41,850 nt of DNA from CAZHAX01 sp964530325 (GCA_964530325.1 CAZHAX010000025.1:1-41850); one strand, 5' to 3'. Positions 17,377 through 25,717 are shown, counted from the first letter of the stretch. Numbers and translations: made by a program. The notes: a model not told the origin generated them from the letters alone.

Positions 17377-18177
17377 TCACGCTACCCGAATGGCGGGAGC
17401 CTCGCCGGCGGCCCCAGTCAGCCGCCGCCACAGTCCTACCCACAAGAACGCGAAGAACAGCAGCATGCTGAGTATTGGGGCCACAGAGAACATCGAGAAC
17501 CGTCCCAGGTCGATCGTTGTGGAGACCGCAAGTGGGATTCCCACCACCAGCTCCAACAACGCCGCTGCTAGCCCGACGATACGCATCGAGTCCGTGGGGC
17601 GAACCAGGATTCCCACAGTTGCCACGCCCCAGCCGATCATCGAGACCCAGTGCAGGCGCTGCATGGCGAAGAAGATCGGTGCCCCGTTCGTGATCATCTT
17701 GTTCGAGCTGGCAATGCCGTTCATTAGGCAGAGCACGAAAGTCATGCCCGTGAAGAGACCCAGCAACGTGCGTCCCCAGGGCAATCGGCCTACGAGCCAC
17801 ATGATGAGGACGTAGAGAATCACATTGGGTAGGAAGACAGAGAAGTAGACGGGAGGCATGTCAGCCGCCACAAGGGGGATGTTGAGGAAGAAGCTGCCCT
17901 GGAGGGCCAGCACATTCGAGATCACGGCCAGCGGGAATGCCCAGCTCTTGTGGGTAAGAAAGCCATAGGTGCTGACAGCGTACAGCACTCCGGCCAGGAT
18001 TCCGAGGTCTGAGAGGGCGGGCATGACATAGGCCAGGAGGATATCGCAGGCCGGCTCCGCGCAGTCGCGCAACGTGATCTCATACCAATTCACGAACAGC
18101 AGGGTAGTGCCAACGATGCCTACCAGCGCTCCGATCAGGGTGAAGAGGGCTCCGAGTCGCTCGCTTCTATTCGTCAT
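17377..18177 (-). CDS. Eight-helix membrane protein of unknown function
   Basis: A 266-residue protein with about eight hydrophobic helices; I do not recognise the family. A loop after helix 1 has two cysteines four residues apart (RDCAEPACD) and could bind metal or form a disulfide. Helix 6 carries a His in AMQRLHWVSMIGW. Other notable runs are LQGSFFLNIPL and YFSVFLPNVILYVLIMWL. The ATG at 18177 is chosen because AGGAGG (18185-18190) lies 7 bases upstream; the frame extends to 18261 but that would cross the promoter. It is the first gene of a unit leading into the oxidase-like protein and CtaB, so a partner subunit or assembly factor is plausible but unproven. Confidence 0.75.
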   Translation of the reverse strand: MTNRSERLGALFTLIGALVGIVGTTLLFVNWYEITLRDCAEPACDILLAYVMPALSDLGILAGVLYAVSTYGFLTHKSWAFPLAVISNVLALQGSFFLNIPLVAADMPPVYFSVFLPNVILYVLIMWLVGRLPWGRTLLGLFTGMTFVLCLMNGIASSNKMITNGAPIFFAMQRLHWVSMIGWGVATVGILVRPTDSMRIVGLAAALLELVVGIPLAVSTTIDLGRFSMFSVAPILSMLLFFAFLWVGLWRRLTGAAGEAPAIRVA

Positions 18178-18231
18178 CGTTCTGCCTCCTGGTGTAGTTG
18201 CTGTTTCGACCGGCCGTCCATTGGGGATCCT

Positions 18232-18261
18232 ATAATACCTGGTTAGGCCAGCCAATGTCAA
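18232..18261 (-). promoter_or_regulatory. Sigma70-type promoter for the oxidase-like/ctaB unit
   Basis: Read on the - strand: TTGACA (18256-18261), an 18-base spacer, then TATTAT (18232-18237). This is a perfect -35 and a good -10, placed about 55 bases before the ATG at 18177. It also separates this unit from the MglA cluster that ends at 18351 on the same strand. Confidence 0.8.
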
Positions 18262-18350
18262 GTGGATGCCTGGGCGAATCAGGCAGGATTGGCCTCACGT
18301 GGGGCGATGCCGGATTCGGCCTGGCTGAGCGGGCCGCTGAGCTGCACGTG

Positions 18351-18938
18351 CTACAGGCGTCCCTGGGCGCCGGCTACTACGAGGTCGATGATCTCAGACA
18401 GGGTTTCCAGAACACCTTCTCCGTTTGCGGCTACAGCCGGGAGGCAGGGTCTTCCATCAACGATCGCCAGGCTCGCCCGGATCTCTTCGATGGCTGCGAT
18501 GTCCGGCAGGTCGCGCTTGTTGCACTGGAGCACCAGAGGTACGGTCTCCGGATCCTGACCCAGTTCGCTGAGGTTGCCTCTCAGGTTCTCCATGGTCCCG
18601 ACGTTTGCTTCCTGTCTGGAGACCTGCGAATCGGCGACGAACACGACTCCGTCTGTTCCCTGCAAGACGAGCTTGCGGCTTCCGCTGTAGTAGACCTGAC
18701 CGGGTACGGTATACAGATGCAGACGCGGCTTCAGGCCTGCCACGGTGCCGAGCTCGAGCAGCAGGAAGTCGAAGTACATTGTACGGTCCTTGCGCGTCTT
18801 GAGCATGACGAGCTCGCCGCGCCTGTCCGGAACCGTCCGGGCATAGATGACCTTCAGGTTAGTCGTCTTGCCGCTAAGGGCTGGCCCGTAGTAGACGATC
18901 TTGAGGTGGACCTCTCTCAACTCGCGGTTGATGAACAA
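18351..18938 (-). CDS. MglA-type small Ras-like GTPase
   Basis: A 195-residue GTPase of the MglA family, a molecular switch regulated by roadblock/LC7 partners. The P-loop is GPALSGKTT at about residues 19-27, switch/G3 region TVPGQ near 95, and G4 motif NKRDLP near 143. The strand KIVYYGP before the P-loop is typical. Translation starts at a TTG (18938) preceded by AGAGGAAAGG; this gives the expected N-terminus MFINREL. It is the last gene of a five-gene - strand cluster, 18 bases after the roadblock gene. In Myxococcus MglA sets cell polarity; in this organism the output is unknown. Confidence 0.92.
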   Translation of the reverse strand: MFINRELREVHLKIVYYGPALSGKTTNLKVIYARTVPDRRGELVMLKTRKDRTMYFDFLLLELGTVAGLKPRLHLYTVPGQVYYSGSRKLVLQGTDGVVFVADSQVSRQEANVGTMENLRGNLSELGQDPETVPLVLQCNKRDLPDIAAIEEIRASLAIVDGRPCLPAVAANGEGVLETLSEIIDLVVAGAQGRL

Positions 18939-18956
18939 GGCCTTTCCTCTGACGGT

Positions 18957-19454
18957 CTACGCTACGGGCGGGCGGAAGAGTCCCTGCAGCTCGGGGCCCA
19001 CCGCGCTGGCGAACTCAGTGCTCAGCTCGTCTTCGTAGTCCGCTTGCAGCGTCTCGAACTGCTGGGCCAGAGGGATCAGCTCCCTGACCGCCTGTCCGGT
19101 GTATAGGCGCACCAAGCCGATCTTGACCGCAGCCATGAAGACGATGGCCAATAGAAAACTGGGGCCTACGCATGATATGTAGACGTTCTGCCTCTCTCCT
19201 TCGTGGAAGAGAAGGCGGAACGGCTTCTTCTCGCCGAGCATGTGGGCCATCTGTGTGGTTGCGGCCATGTCCCCAGCGGTGAGAGCCGCGAAGGTGGTCG
19301 CGTCCAGGGCGTCTAGGGCGCCAGTTCTGCAGATCAGCCGTCCGCCGACGTCCAGGAGCAGGACGCAGCTGGCTTGGGCCTTGCGGTAGAGCTCATCCAG
19401 CACTATGTCTATCTTTGCCTTGAGATCGGATGGAAGCACGAGGTCGGTCGCCAT
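18957..19454 (-). CDS. Roadblock/LC7 domain protein (MglB-like)
   Basis: A 165-residue protein with one roadblock/LC7 fold: DLKAKIDIVLDELYRKA helix, VLLLDVGGRLICRTG strands near 32, LDATTFAALTAGDMAAT near 55, and a second strand pair ending in IVFMAAVKIGLVRLY. Proteins of this kind act as GTPase-activating or scaffolding partners of MglA, encoded 18 bases downstream. The C-terminus adds an acidic helix (QADYEDELSTEF). The ATG at 19454 is preferred because GGAAGG lies 6 bases upstream. A GTG at 19544 would overlap the previous stop by 4 bases but adds a Pro/Arg-rich stretch and lacks an SD. Confidence 0.85.
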   Translation of the reverse strand: MATDLVLPSDLKAKIDIVLDELYRKAQASCVLLLDVGGRLICRTGALDALDATTFAALTAGDMAATTQMAHMLGEKKPFRLLFHEGERQNVYISCVGPSFLLAIVFMAAVKIGLVRLYTGQAVRELIPLAQQFETLQADYEDELSTEFASAVGPELQGLFRPPVA

Positions 19455-19540
19455 GGCAATCCTTCCCGGCGGAGTGTCCGCGGCGAGGCCGGCCTGCTCC
19501 TGTTTGGGGGGAAGGGGGCGGGGCCGGACTCGCGCCGCGT

Positions 19541-20350
19541 TCACTCTCGTCGTGTTCTCAGCCGCTCGATTGCGGCCCTCAGGCTGGCCCTCATTCGCTC
19601 GAGAGACTCAGCCAACGATTCCATTTCGTCGCCCGTCTTGACGTTGATCTCCACATCCAGATCGCCGCGGCTGATGCTTTGCGCGGCGGTGGCCAGATGA
19701 GCGGCCGCCCTGACGATGGGGCGTGCCAGGAGCTGGTCGGCCACAGCACCGGCGATCAGTGCAGCCACTGTGACGCCGACCAGCATGATCCGCAGGGTGG
19801 TGAGCCTGGCCCTGATCGCCCCCAGCTCGCTCTTGAGGTCGCCAATCTCTTCCTGCCGGCGGGCCATAAGCTGATCCAGCAGTGGCTTGTAGTCGTCCTC
19901 CAGGTACTCCCCCAGCTCCCTTTCGGCCGTCTCGGTCTCGCTCGACAGCGGATCGGCTGCAGCTGCTTCCAGGAGCGTATCCATCATCTCGAAGACGAAG
20001 GGCGTGTCTGCCGCCAGCTGGTCGTACAGAGCAGCTACCTCCGGTTCTTCGATCTCGGTGGCCTGAATCTCAGCGACCAGGCTCTCTGTCTCCGCCTTCA
20101 TGTCCGCAAGCGTGGCCGCCAGCGAAGGATCTCCCTCTTCAACGGTGTCCGCCACCAGGTCTTCGGCCTGGAGCATGAGTGTGCATATGCTGCCGGCGTT
20201 CACCAGCTCGACCACACGCTTCCCGAGCAGGTCCTCGATGATCGGTTGTGTTCTCCAGGTGATGAAGAACGCCACGAAGGCGAGAAGGAGCACGAGACTG
20301 ACCGCCACTCCGGAGAACATCAGCAGCTTCATCCTGATCGATCGTTTCAT
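19541..20350 (-). CDS. Two-helix membrane protein ending in a HAMP domain
   Basis: A 269-residue sensor-like protein: membrane helix 1 at about 7-28, an acidic helical extracytoplasmic region of about 155 residues (probably a four-helix bundle), helix 2 near 184-207, then HAMP at about 208-260 (ARPIVRAAAHL ... GDLDVEINVKTGDEMESLAESLERM). It stops a few residues after HAMP, so it has no kinase, cyclase or methyl-accepting output of its own. The signal presumably passes to the roadblock and MglA proteins encoded next; that is inference. The ATG at 20350 has AAAGGAAG upstream; the frame extends much further, but that part overlaps the DUF4388 gene and is out of pattern. Confidence 0.85.
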   Translation of the reverse strand: MKRSIRMKLLMFSGVAVSLVLLLAFVAFFITWRTQPIIEDLLGKRVVELVNAGSICTLMLQAEDLVADTVEEGDPSLAATLADMKAETESLVAEIQATEIEEPEVAALYDQLAADTPFVFEMMDTLLEAAAADPLSSETETAERELGEYLEDDYKPLLDQLMARRQEEIGDLKSELGAIRARLTTLRIMLVGVTVAALIAGAVADQLLARPIVRAAAHLATAAQSISRGDLDVEINVKTGDEMESLAESLERMRASLRAAIERLRTRRE

Positions 20351-20442
20351 TTTGGCACTTCCTTTCTGGCGCCTGGGGCTTCGGGTGAGATGCAGGATTC
20401 CATGGGAGGCACGGGGACTTCTCGCCGAAGGCGTCACCGTGC

Positions 20443-21234
20443 CTACGAGCTGCTCAATACGTCCACCATAATCTCCTGGAAGCGCGATCGCCTGCGCTGG
20501 TCGCTGATCTGAGCGCCGACTCGTTCCACCAGCTCCGCCATCTTGCTGCGCGGGAACGCTTCCCGGCTTTCGCCCAGGGCGGCGATCTCCTCGCTGACGA
20601 TTTCCGGCCCCAGTGGCCCCAGCACTGTGATGAACTCCTCGTCGAGCCGGTCCAGCAGCTGGCCTGCGCCGGCCGTCTGCTCGGCCGCCCTGGTCTTCTC
20701 CCCGACCTCGATCAGCCCTGCTGTGGCCAGCCTGTACAGCACCCCGGCGACGGTGAACTGCTCCCAGCCAAGTCTGGCTATGATCTCCCCTACGCTCTGG
20801 AAGCCATCGACATGAACCAACACCTGCCACTCGTCCGGCTGCAGGGCAATGGGGCCAGGAGGGCGGGCTGCAGACAGGCTGAACACGATGTCGGTGGAGG
20901 GTATCAGGTCCCGGATCACTTCCCACTCCTCGACTCCTGCGGCTGCCTCCTCGAGCAGTTGGTCGGTGCTCACCGTGATCGATTCCTCTGGCGCATCGAC
21001 GTCCGGGACGAAGGTGAAGTCGCCCTGGATCCAGTTCAGGAGTGTGTAAGCCGCGTCCAAACCCCGCTCGTCTCCGCACTCGGCGTGGACGACAGACCCG
21101 AGCCGCAGATACACCGAAGCGGAGCGGCTGCCGTCGTTGAGGGCGATCCTCCCTGTCCGCCCGTTCGAGTTCAGCAGGTGCAGGACCTGGATAAGGGGCA
21201 GCTGAGTCAGGCTGCCCTTCAGCCCCTCAGTCAC
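20443..21234 (-). CDS. DUF4388 (PATAN-type) domain protein
   Basis: A 263-residue cytoplasmic protein. The N-terminus is a DUF4388 domain at about 4-80 (GSLTQLPLIQVLHLLNSNG, TGRIALNDG, YLRLGSVVHAECG), known as a protein-protein interaction module in two-component and gliding systems. A winged-helix-like part (VDGFQSVGEIIARLGWEQF) is near 135-185. The C-terminal third is helical and charged. The GTG start at 21234 overlaps the upstream stop by 4 bases (GTGA), so the two genes are translationally coupled. It belongs to the MglA cluster. Confidence 0.85.
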   Translation of the reverse strand: MTEGLKGSLTQLPLIQVLHLLNSNGRTGRIALNDGSRSASVYLRLGSVVHAECGDERGLDAAYTLLNWIQGDFTFVPDVDAPEESITVSTDQLLEEAAAGVEEWEVIRDLIPSTDIVFSLSAARPPGPIALQPDEWQVLVHVDGFQSVGEIIARLGWEQFTVAGVLYRLATAGLIEVGEKTRAAEQTAGAGQLLDRLDEEFITVLGPLGPEIVSEEIAALGESREAFPRSKMAELVERVGAQISDQRRRSRFQEIMVDVLSSS

Positions 21235-22253
21235 TGTGGATCTCCCAGATACTCGGGCAGTACCGCATCTATGTTGAAGCGGCCGATTGCCTTGGCATAC
21301 TTCTTCTTCATCGACTGCAGCTGGGCGCGTACAGCTGCGGTGAGGTCCGTGCCCGGGCTCTCGCCGTCCAGCTTGGCTATCGTTGAGGTCAGGCAGTCGC
21401 CTACAGCCTCGCTGAACCTGGTGGCGGTCGAGCCGGTGTATTTGATCCTACCCCTGCTGTACTTGAACTCGCCGGCGAACGGATCGAGGAACGGGTATTT
21501 GTCTGCTTTGTCGATCAGCGTGTCCTTGAAGGCATCGAGGAACACATTTCCGCCCAGCTCTTCGGAAATGATCTCTTCCGCTCCTGATATCAGCTTCTCC
21601 CACACAGAGACCAGGTCCGGCAGGTCGAACCCGGCCATTATCTCTTCGCTCTCTCCCAGGGCTCTCTCATTCGCTGTCCGGTGGACATTGAACGTGGCGC
21701 CGGCTGCGGCTGCAGCCTGCACGATCCGTGGAAGCACGCCGTTCCCCGATACGGCGTTGCCACCGGTGGAGAAGATGCTCTCGACGGGTTCTCCTGCCTG
21801 CAGGAGAATGACTCCGTCGGCCTTGCCGTCGTTCGTCTTCACCTCGATGAATCCGGTGTGGCCCTCATCTCGGAGCTTCGCGATCAGCCTGTCCAGATCT
21901 GTGAATTCCGTCGTCAGGTTCTCGTACACTACCTTGCTCTTTACCACGCCCGCCAGCGTCGAGACCATGTCCGGCCTGAGCGCGTACACGCTTACCGTCC
22001 CCTCCTTCTCCTTTGCCTTCTCGAGGATGCTCATCACAGCCCTGCGGCCAGTCGTCTTTCCGCCGTCTGCCGTTTCCTCGACTGCGTTGACGACCGTTCC
22101 GCTGTCCATGAAAAGGACGGCCGAGTACTGCCAGTAGCCAATCTCGATGTAGCCGGTGTGGGCGTTCGATCTCAGGTCGAGCAGCAGCTCGCCGAAGTTG
22201 GCGAAGGATGTGCTCAGGTGCTCGTAAACCGCTTCGCCTTTCGGCAGAATCAC
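21231..22253 (-). CDS. Tandem DUF4388/PATAN-like protein, first gene of the MglA cluster
   Basis: A 340-residue cytoplasmic protein that I do not recognise as a named family. Its N-terminal half contains an internal duplication: VYEHLSTSFANFGELLLDL with HTGYIEIGYWQYSAVLFMDSG, and about 100 residues later VYENLTTEFTDLDRLIAKL with HTGFIEVKTNDGKADGVILL. Each unit resembles the DUF4388/PATAN layout (helix, 'tGyIei' strand, 'f.sG' turn). The C-terminal 120 residues are helical. The GTG at 22253 is chosen because GGAGGAAGC lies just upstream; the longer frame adds a Pro/Arg-rich stretch. It leads the five-gene cluster and overlaps the next gene by 4 bases. Confidence 0.75.
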   Translation of the reverse strand: MILPKGEAVYEHLSTSFANFGELLLDLRSNAHTGYIEIGYWQYSAVLFMDSGTVVNAVEETADGGKTTGRRAVMSILEKAKEKEGTVSVYALRPDMVSTLAGVVKSKVVYENLTTEFTDLDRLIAKLRDEGHTGFIEVKTNDGKADGVILLQAGEPVESIFSTGGNAVSGNGVLPRIVQAAAAAGATFNVHRTANERALGESEEIMAGFDLPDLVSVWEKLISGAEEIISEELGGNVFLDAFKDTLIDKADKYPFLDPFAGEFKYSRGRIKYTGSTATRFSEAVGDCLTSTIAKLDGESPGTDLTAAVRAQLQSMKKKYAKAIGRFNIDAVLPEYLGDPQ

Positions 22254-23245
22254 TCGCTTCCTCCAGTCGTTGTTGGCAATCCGGAACAGGCTGGCACACA
22301 CGGCGCCCGCCGGGCCGCGCAGCCAAGGGAGGGGGATCGGCCCTAAATGCAAAGCGAGCGGCGGCAACCGGCGGCAGACGAGCGTTTCCGGTCGTCCGCG
22401 GCCAGACTGCACAGCCGCTCTGAGTTGTGATACCCCGAGGACCTCGGTGTCTGCGCCCAGCCGACAGCGCCGAGTCCGTGCCCAGCCATGCTGCTCCAGT
22501 TCTGCGTGGGTCGGAGCCGAACGGGCCCGTGTACCAACGGCAGAGTAATGTTATCACAGGCGGGCCTGGCTGGTGTTACAGGTCGGTTACGACTGTGTTA
22601 CCGCCTGCTGTGCGATCGTATATCGGGCGATGCACTCCAGATGGGCAATAGCTGGCAAGGCTTCGGTCCCCAGGGTTGCAGCGGCTCATCGTCGAGGTGT
22701 CTGTGGCCTTGTACTGCTAGAATCCGAGGAGCGCTTTCGACAGCCACAGGCCCTGCGGTCTTCGGTTCATCAGAAGACCCCTTTGATTGGCGTCTCTGCA
22801 ACCAAAGGCCGCCGGGTCACGCGTGGCAGGCGACCCCGTGTATGGATGCTAGCGTGCGTGGGGTTGATTGGGCGGTAGTGTAGTGGCGCAGAGTGCGGCC
22901 GCCAAACGGATGCCTTGCGCTCACCCGCAGCGGGGCAGCCGCTTCTTCGCATCCTCGACCGCTCCTGGGTGTTACCATGTGCAAGAACAGCACGCAGTGC
23001 TGCTGATCCCACAGGCGGGCCGGATCGCCGGCTTGCTCCGCTCCTCAGTCCTGAGGCATTGGCGAGCGCCGGTGCCGGGGGTCGGCTGCACGACACCTTG
23101 AAAGGCGCCAAGGCCAGTGTCTCCAGAGAGCCGGGAGAGATGGCCGGTGGGCCGCACAGATGGCCTCGGCGTCAGGCTGTGCCAGGATATGTCTCGCGAC
23201 AGGACCCTGCAGGCCCCAGTCCTCGCGGGCAACAGGAGGTGGACC
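22254..23245. other. Long divergent intergenic region
   Basis: Nearly 1 kb between the leftward MglA cluster and the rightward repeat protein. It contains the phased GTTAC repeats at 22574-22606. A TAGAAT (22718-22723) could be a + strand -10 but has no fitting -35. I found no convincing gene or RNA; the short frames lack SD sites and protein-like patterns. Confidence 0.4.
22574..22606. promoter_or_regulatory. Three phased GTTAC direct repeats (possible response-regulator box)
   Basis: TGTTACAGGTC, GGTTACGACTG and TGTTACCGCCT follow one another as exact 11-base units, with a fourth, GTTATC, 25 bases earlier at 22550. Direct repeats at an 11-base period are the binding pattern of PhoB/OmpR-type winged-helix regulators. 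The site is about 320 bases before the MglA cluster start. Its function is inferred from spacing only. Confidence 0.4.
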
Positions 23246-25447
23246 GTGAAAGCCAGGAAGCTGCTGGCGGCTCTCGGGTTCGGTCCGGGGCTGACCATCG
23301 TCTTGGTGGCGCTTCTGGGTGCCCAGGATGGCCCGACCCTGGCGCAGGAGGCGGAGTCGAGCGCCGGCGCGGTCGCAGCGGCGCAGGTGGTCACCCCCGC
23401 CTGGCGTACCGAGCGCGTGGACGCCCCCAAGACCTTCAAGAACATGACCGACCGCAGCCTGGTGCTGGATTCCGCGGGGCATCCGCACATTGCCTACGGG
23501 CAGGATCACCTGTACTATGCCTGGTACGACGGCTCTGCCTGGCAGCGGCAGACCGTCGATGCGGCCTGGGGGGTGGGCGGCCACGCCTCGATCCAGCTGG
23601 ATGGGGACGGCAACCCGCACATCAGTTACTACGACGCCACTAGCGGGGATCTCAAGTGGGCCCACTGGACGGGCAGTGCTTGGGCGATTGTGACCGTGGA
23701 TAGCGGCGGCGACGTGGGCCAGTACACTTCCGTGGCGCTGGACGACGGAGACAATCCGCACATTAGCTACTATGACGAGACTAACCGCGAGCTCAAGCAC
23801 GCCTGGTACAACGGCAGCACCTGGTTGAGCGAGACCGTGGATACTCTGCCGGGCGTGGGTGAATACTCGTCCCTGGCGTTGGAGCCGACGGCCCCCTACA
23901 CCCTGCACATTGCCTACTACGACGACGTCGGCGACGATCTCAAGCACGCCTGGCTTGACGGCAGCACCTGGTTGAGCGAAACCGTGGACGCCGGCGGAGA
24001 TGTAGGGAAGTACGCCTCCCTGGCGCTCGATGGGGATGGCTACCCGCGCATCAGCTACCTCGACGATGGCGGCAACGACGATCTCAAGTACGCCCGATGG
24101 ACGGGCAGCCAGTGGGTATCCGTGACTGTGGATACCGGGTGGGTGTGCGGTCACACCTCGCTGCGGCTGGAGCCGACTGGCGCCTACACCCCGCACATTA
24201 CCTACTACGGTGGCAGCTACGAGGTGCTGTCTGTCTACTGGACCGGCATCGGGTGGATGAGCAGCATCGTGGATGACTACCTGGGCGTCTACGGCGGCCA
24301 CACGTCGCTGGTGCTGGAACCGACCGCTCCCTACACGGCTCACGTCAGCTACTTCGACGAAACTACCGGCGATCTCAAGTACGCCCGCTGGTCGGGAAGT
24401 GCCTGGCAGCCCGAGACAGTGGATGACGGGGGGATCGTGGGCCAGTATGGCACGGAGTCGGCGCTGGCGCTGGACGGGGATGGCAATCCCCGCATCGGCT
24501 ATCGCGACGAGACGAACCAGGCCGTCAAGTACGCCCGCTGGACCGGCAGCGGCTGGGTCAGCGAGACCGTCGACAGCTCCGGAGTGATGGGCCAGTTCAT
24601 CTCGCTCGCGCTGGAGCCCACCGCTCCCTACACCCCACATCTCAGCTACCGAGGATCCAACTGCCTGAAGTACGCCCACTGGACCGCCGCTGGCTGGGTG
24701 AGCGAAACCGTGGACAGCACCGCCTCCGTGGGCTGGTTCACGTCGATCGCTTTGGATCAGGATAGCTATCCGCACATCAGCTACTATGATGCCACAAACG
24801 GCGACCTCAGGTACGCACGACTGGGTCCCGGCGGATGGGTGAGCGAGACGGTGGATACCGGTGGGACCGACGACGTGGGCACGTGGACGTCGCTGGAGGT
24901 GGATGGGGACGGCAATCCGCACGTCGGCTACTTCGACTACACCGGCGAGGAGGTCCGCTACGCCTGGTACAGCGGCACCGCATGGTTGAGCGAGACCGTC
25001 GAGGGAGGGCTGGACTACGCCGGAGGAAACGTGTCGCTGGCGTTGGAGCGCACGTCTCCCTACACCCCCCACATGAGCTACCATGCCTACGCGCCACTCT
25101 ATGACGTGAGGTACGCCCGGTTTGACGGCAGCGCCTGGTTGAGCGAGACCGTCGATGGCCCTGGGGTCGTGGGCCAGTACACATCCCTGGCGCTGGATGC
25201 GAACGGCTGCCCGCATATCAGCTACTATGACAGCTCGTGCGAAAACCTCAAGTATGCGCGCTGGACGGGCGGTGGCTGGGCCATCCAGACCGTGGACAGC
25301 ACTGGCTCGGTGGGCACGTACGGCTCGCTGGCGCTCGACAGCGAAGGCAACGCGCACATCGCCTACTTCGATTCGATCAACGGCGATCTCAAGTACGCCC
25401 GTACGGTGAAGCGCGTCCTCCTGCCGCTGGTGCTGCGGAGCTACTGA
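23246..25447 (+). CDS. Secreted beta-propeller-like repeat protein
   Basis: A 733-residue secreted protein. Residues 1 to about 32 are a signal peptide (KARKLLAALGF, hydrophobic core, cut near AQEA). The rest is about 14 repeats of roughly 48 residues with consensus SLALDGDGNPHISYYD, GDLKYARWTGSAWLSETVD. Such repeats probably build one or two beta-propellers that bind ligand or surface. The protein ends with RVLLPLVLRSY, an 'LPLVxR' tail. The GTG at 23246 is chosen for the strong SD AGGAGGTGG just before it and because it starts directly with the signal peptide. No catalytic motif is visible. The stop codon overlaps the start of a transposase remnant. Confidence 0.8.
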   Translation: MKARKLLAALGFGPGLTIVLVALLGAQDGPTLAQEAESSAGAVAAAQVVTPAWRTERVDAPKTFKNMTDRSLVLDSAGHPHIAYGQDHLYYAWYDGSAWQRQTVDAAWGVGGHASIQLDGDGNPHISYYDATSGDLKWAHWTGSAWAIVTVDSGGDVGQYTSVALDDGDNPHISYYDETNRELKHAWYNGSTWLSETVDTLPGVGEYSSLALEPTAPYTLHIAYYDDVGDDLKHAWLDGSTWLSETVDAGGDVGKYASLALDGDGYPRISYLDDGGNDDLKYARWTGSQWVSVTVDTGWVCGHTSLRLEPTGAYTPHITYYGGSYEVLSVYWTGIGWMSSIVDDYLGVYGGHTSLVLEPTAPYTAHVSYFDETTGDLKYARWSGSAWQPETVDDGGIVGQYGTESALALDGDGNPRIGYRDETNQAVKYARWTGSGWVSETVDSSGVMGQFISLALEPTAPYTPHLSYRGSNCLKYAHWTAAGWVSETVDSTASVGWFTSIALDQDSYPHISYYDATNGDLRYARLGPGGWVSETVDTGGTDDVGTWTSLEVDGDGNPHVGYFDYTGEEVRYAWYSGTAWLSETVEGGLDYAGGNVSLALERTSPYTPHMSYHAYAPLYDVRYARFDGSAWLSETVDGPGVVGQYTSLALDANGCPHISYYDSSCENLKYARWTGGGWAIQTVDSTGSVGTYGSLALDSEGNAHIAYFDSINGDLKYARTVKRVLLPLVLRSY
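23400..25410 (+). repeat. About 14 tandem ~145-base coding repeats
   Basis: Each unit encodes strand pairs ending in ETVD (13 such ends counted) and HISYYD. Some units replace the Asp-rich turn LDGDGNPHI with LEPTAPYTPHI, so two sequence types are interspersed through the array. The 'TAPYTPHI' units are strikingly similar to one another, which suggests recent duplication or gene conversion within the array. Confidence 0.8.
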
Positions 25448-25679
25448 TCAGCCGTTGGAGCGTCTCAATGGGGAAGTGAAGCGAAGCACGAATGTGATCT
25501 GCATCTTCCCCAACGCCGAGTCTGTGGTACGCCTGGTCGGGTCGGTCCTGATCGAAATCAACAACGAGTGGCAGGCAGCGCGCCGCTACTTCAGCCTGGA
25601 GTCGATGAGGAGACTGGACGAACCGCTGGAGGTGTATCTCAGCCTACCGACTCCGCTACGGCTGGCACCGATTCGCTGA
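25446..25679 (+). pseudogene. IS256-family transposase, C-terminal remnant
   Basis: The frame reads DQPLERLNGEVKRSTNV, then IFPNAESVVRLVGSVLIE and EWQAARRYFSLESM. This is the conserved C-terminal end of IS256 (Mutator-type) transposases, including the catalytic-region tail. Roughly 75 residues of about 400 remain, and the rest is replaced by the propeller gene whose stop codon lies at the junction. It cannot be an active transposase. The insertion or its deletion did not truncate the propeller, which keeps its typical C-terminal motif. Confidence 0.85.
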
Positions 25680-25717
25680 ACACTTGACCAATACACTCAC
25701 TGTGGAGCACCCTCACC

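Noticed and set aside
20812..22137. Long + strand frame of 441 codons
   Set aside because: Antisense to the DUF4388 and tandem-domain genes, which have clear domains, coupled starts and SD sites; Ser/Arg-rich product without pattern.
23045..25357. 770-codon frame on the - strand
   Set aside because: It mirrors the repeat gene on the + strand; the repeats keep the opposite strand open. The + product has a signal peptide, SD and propeller pattern.
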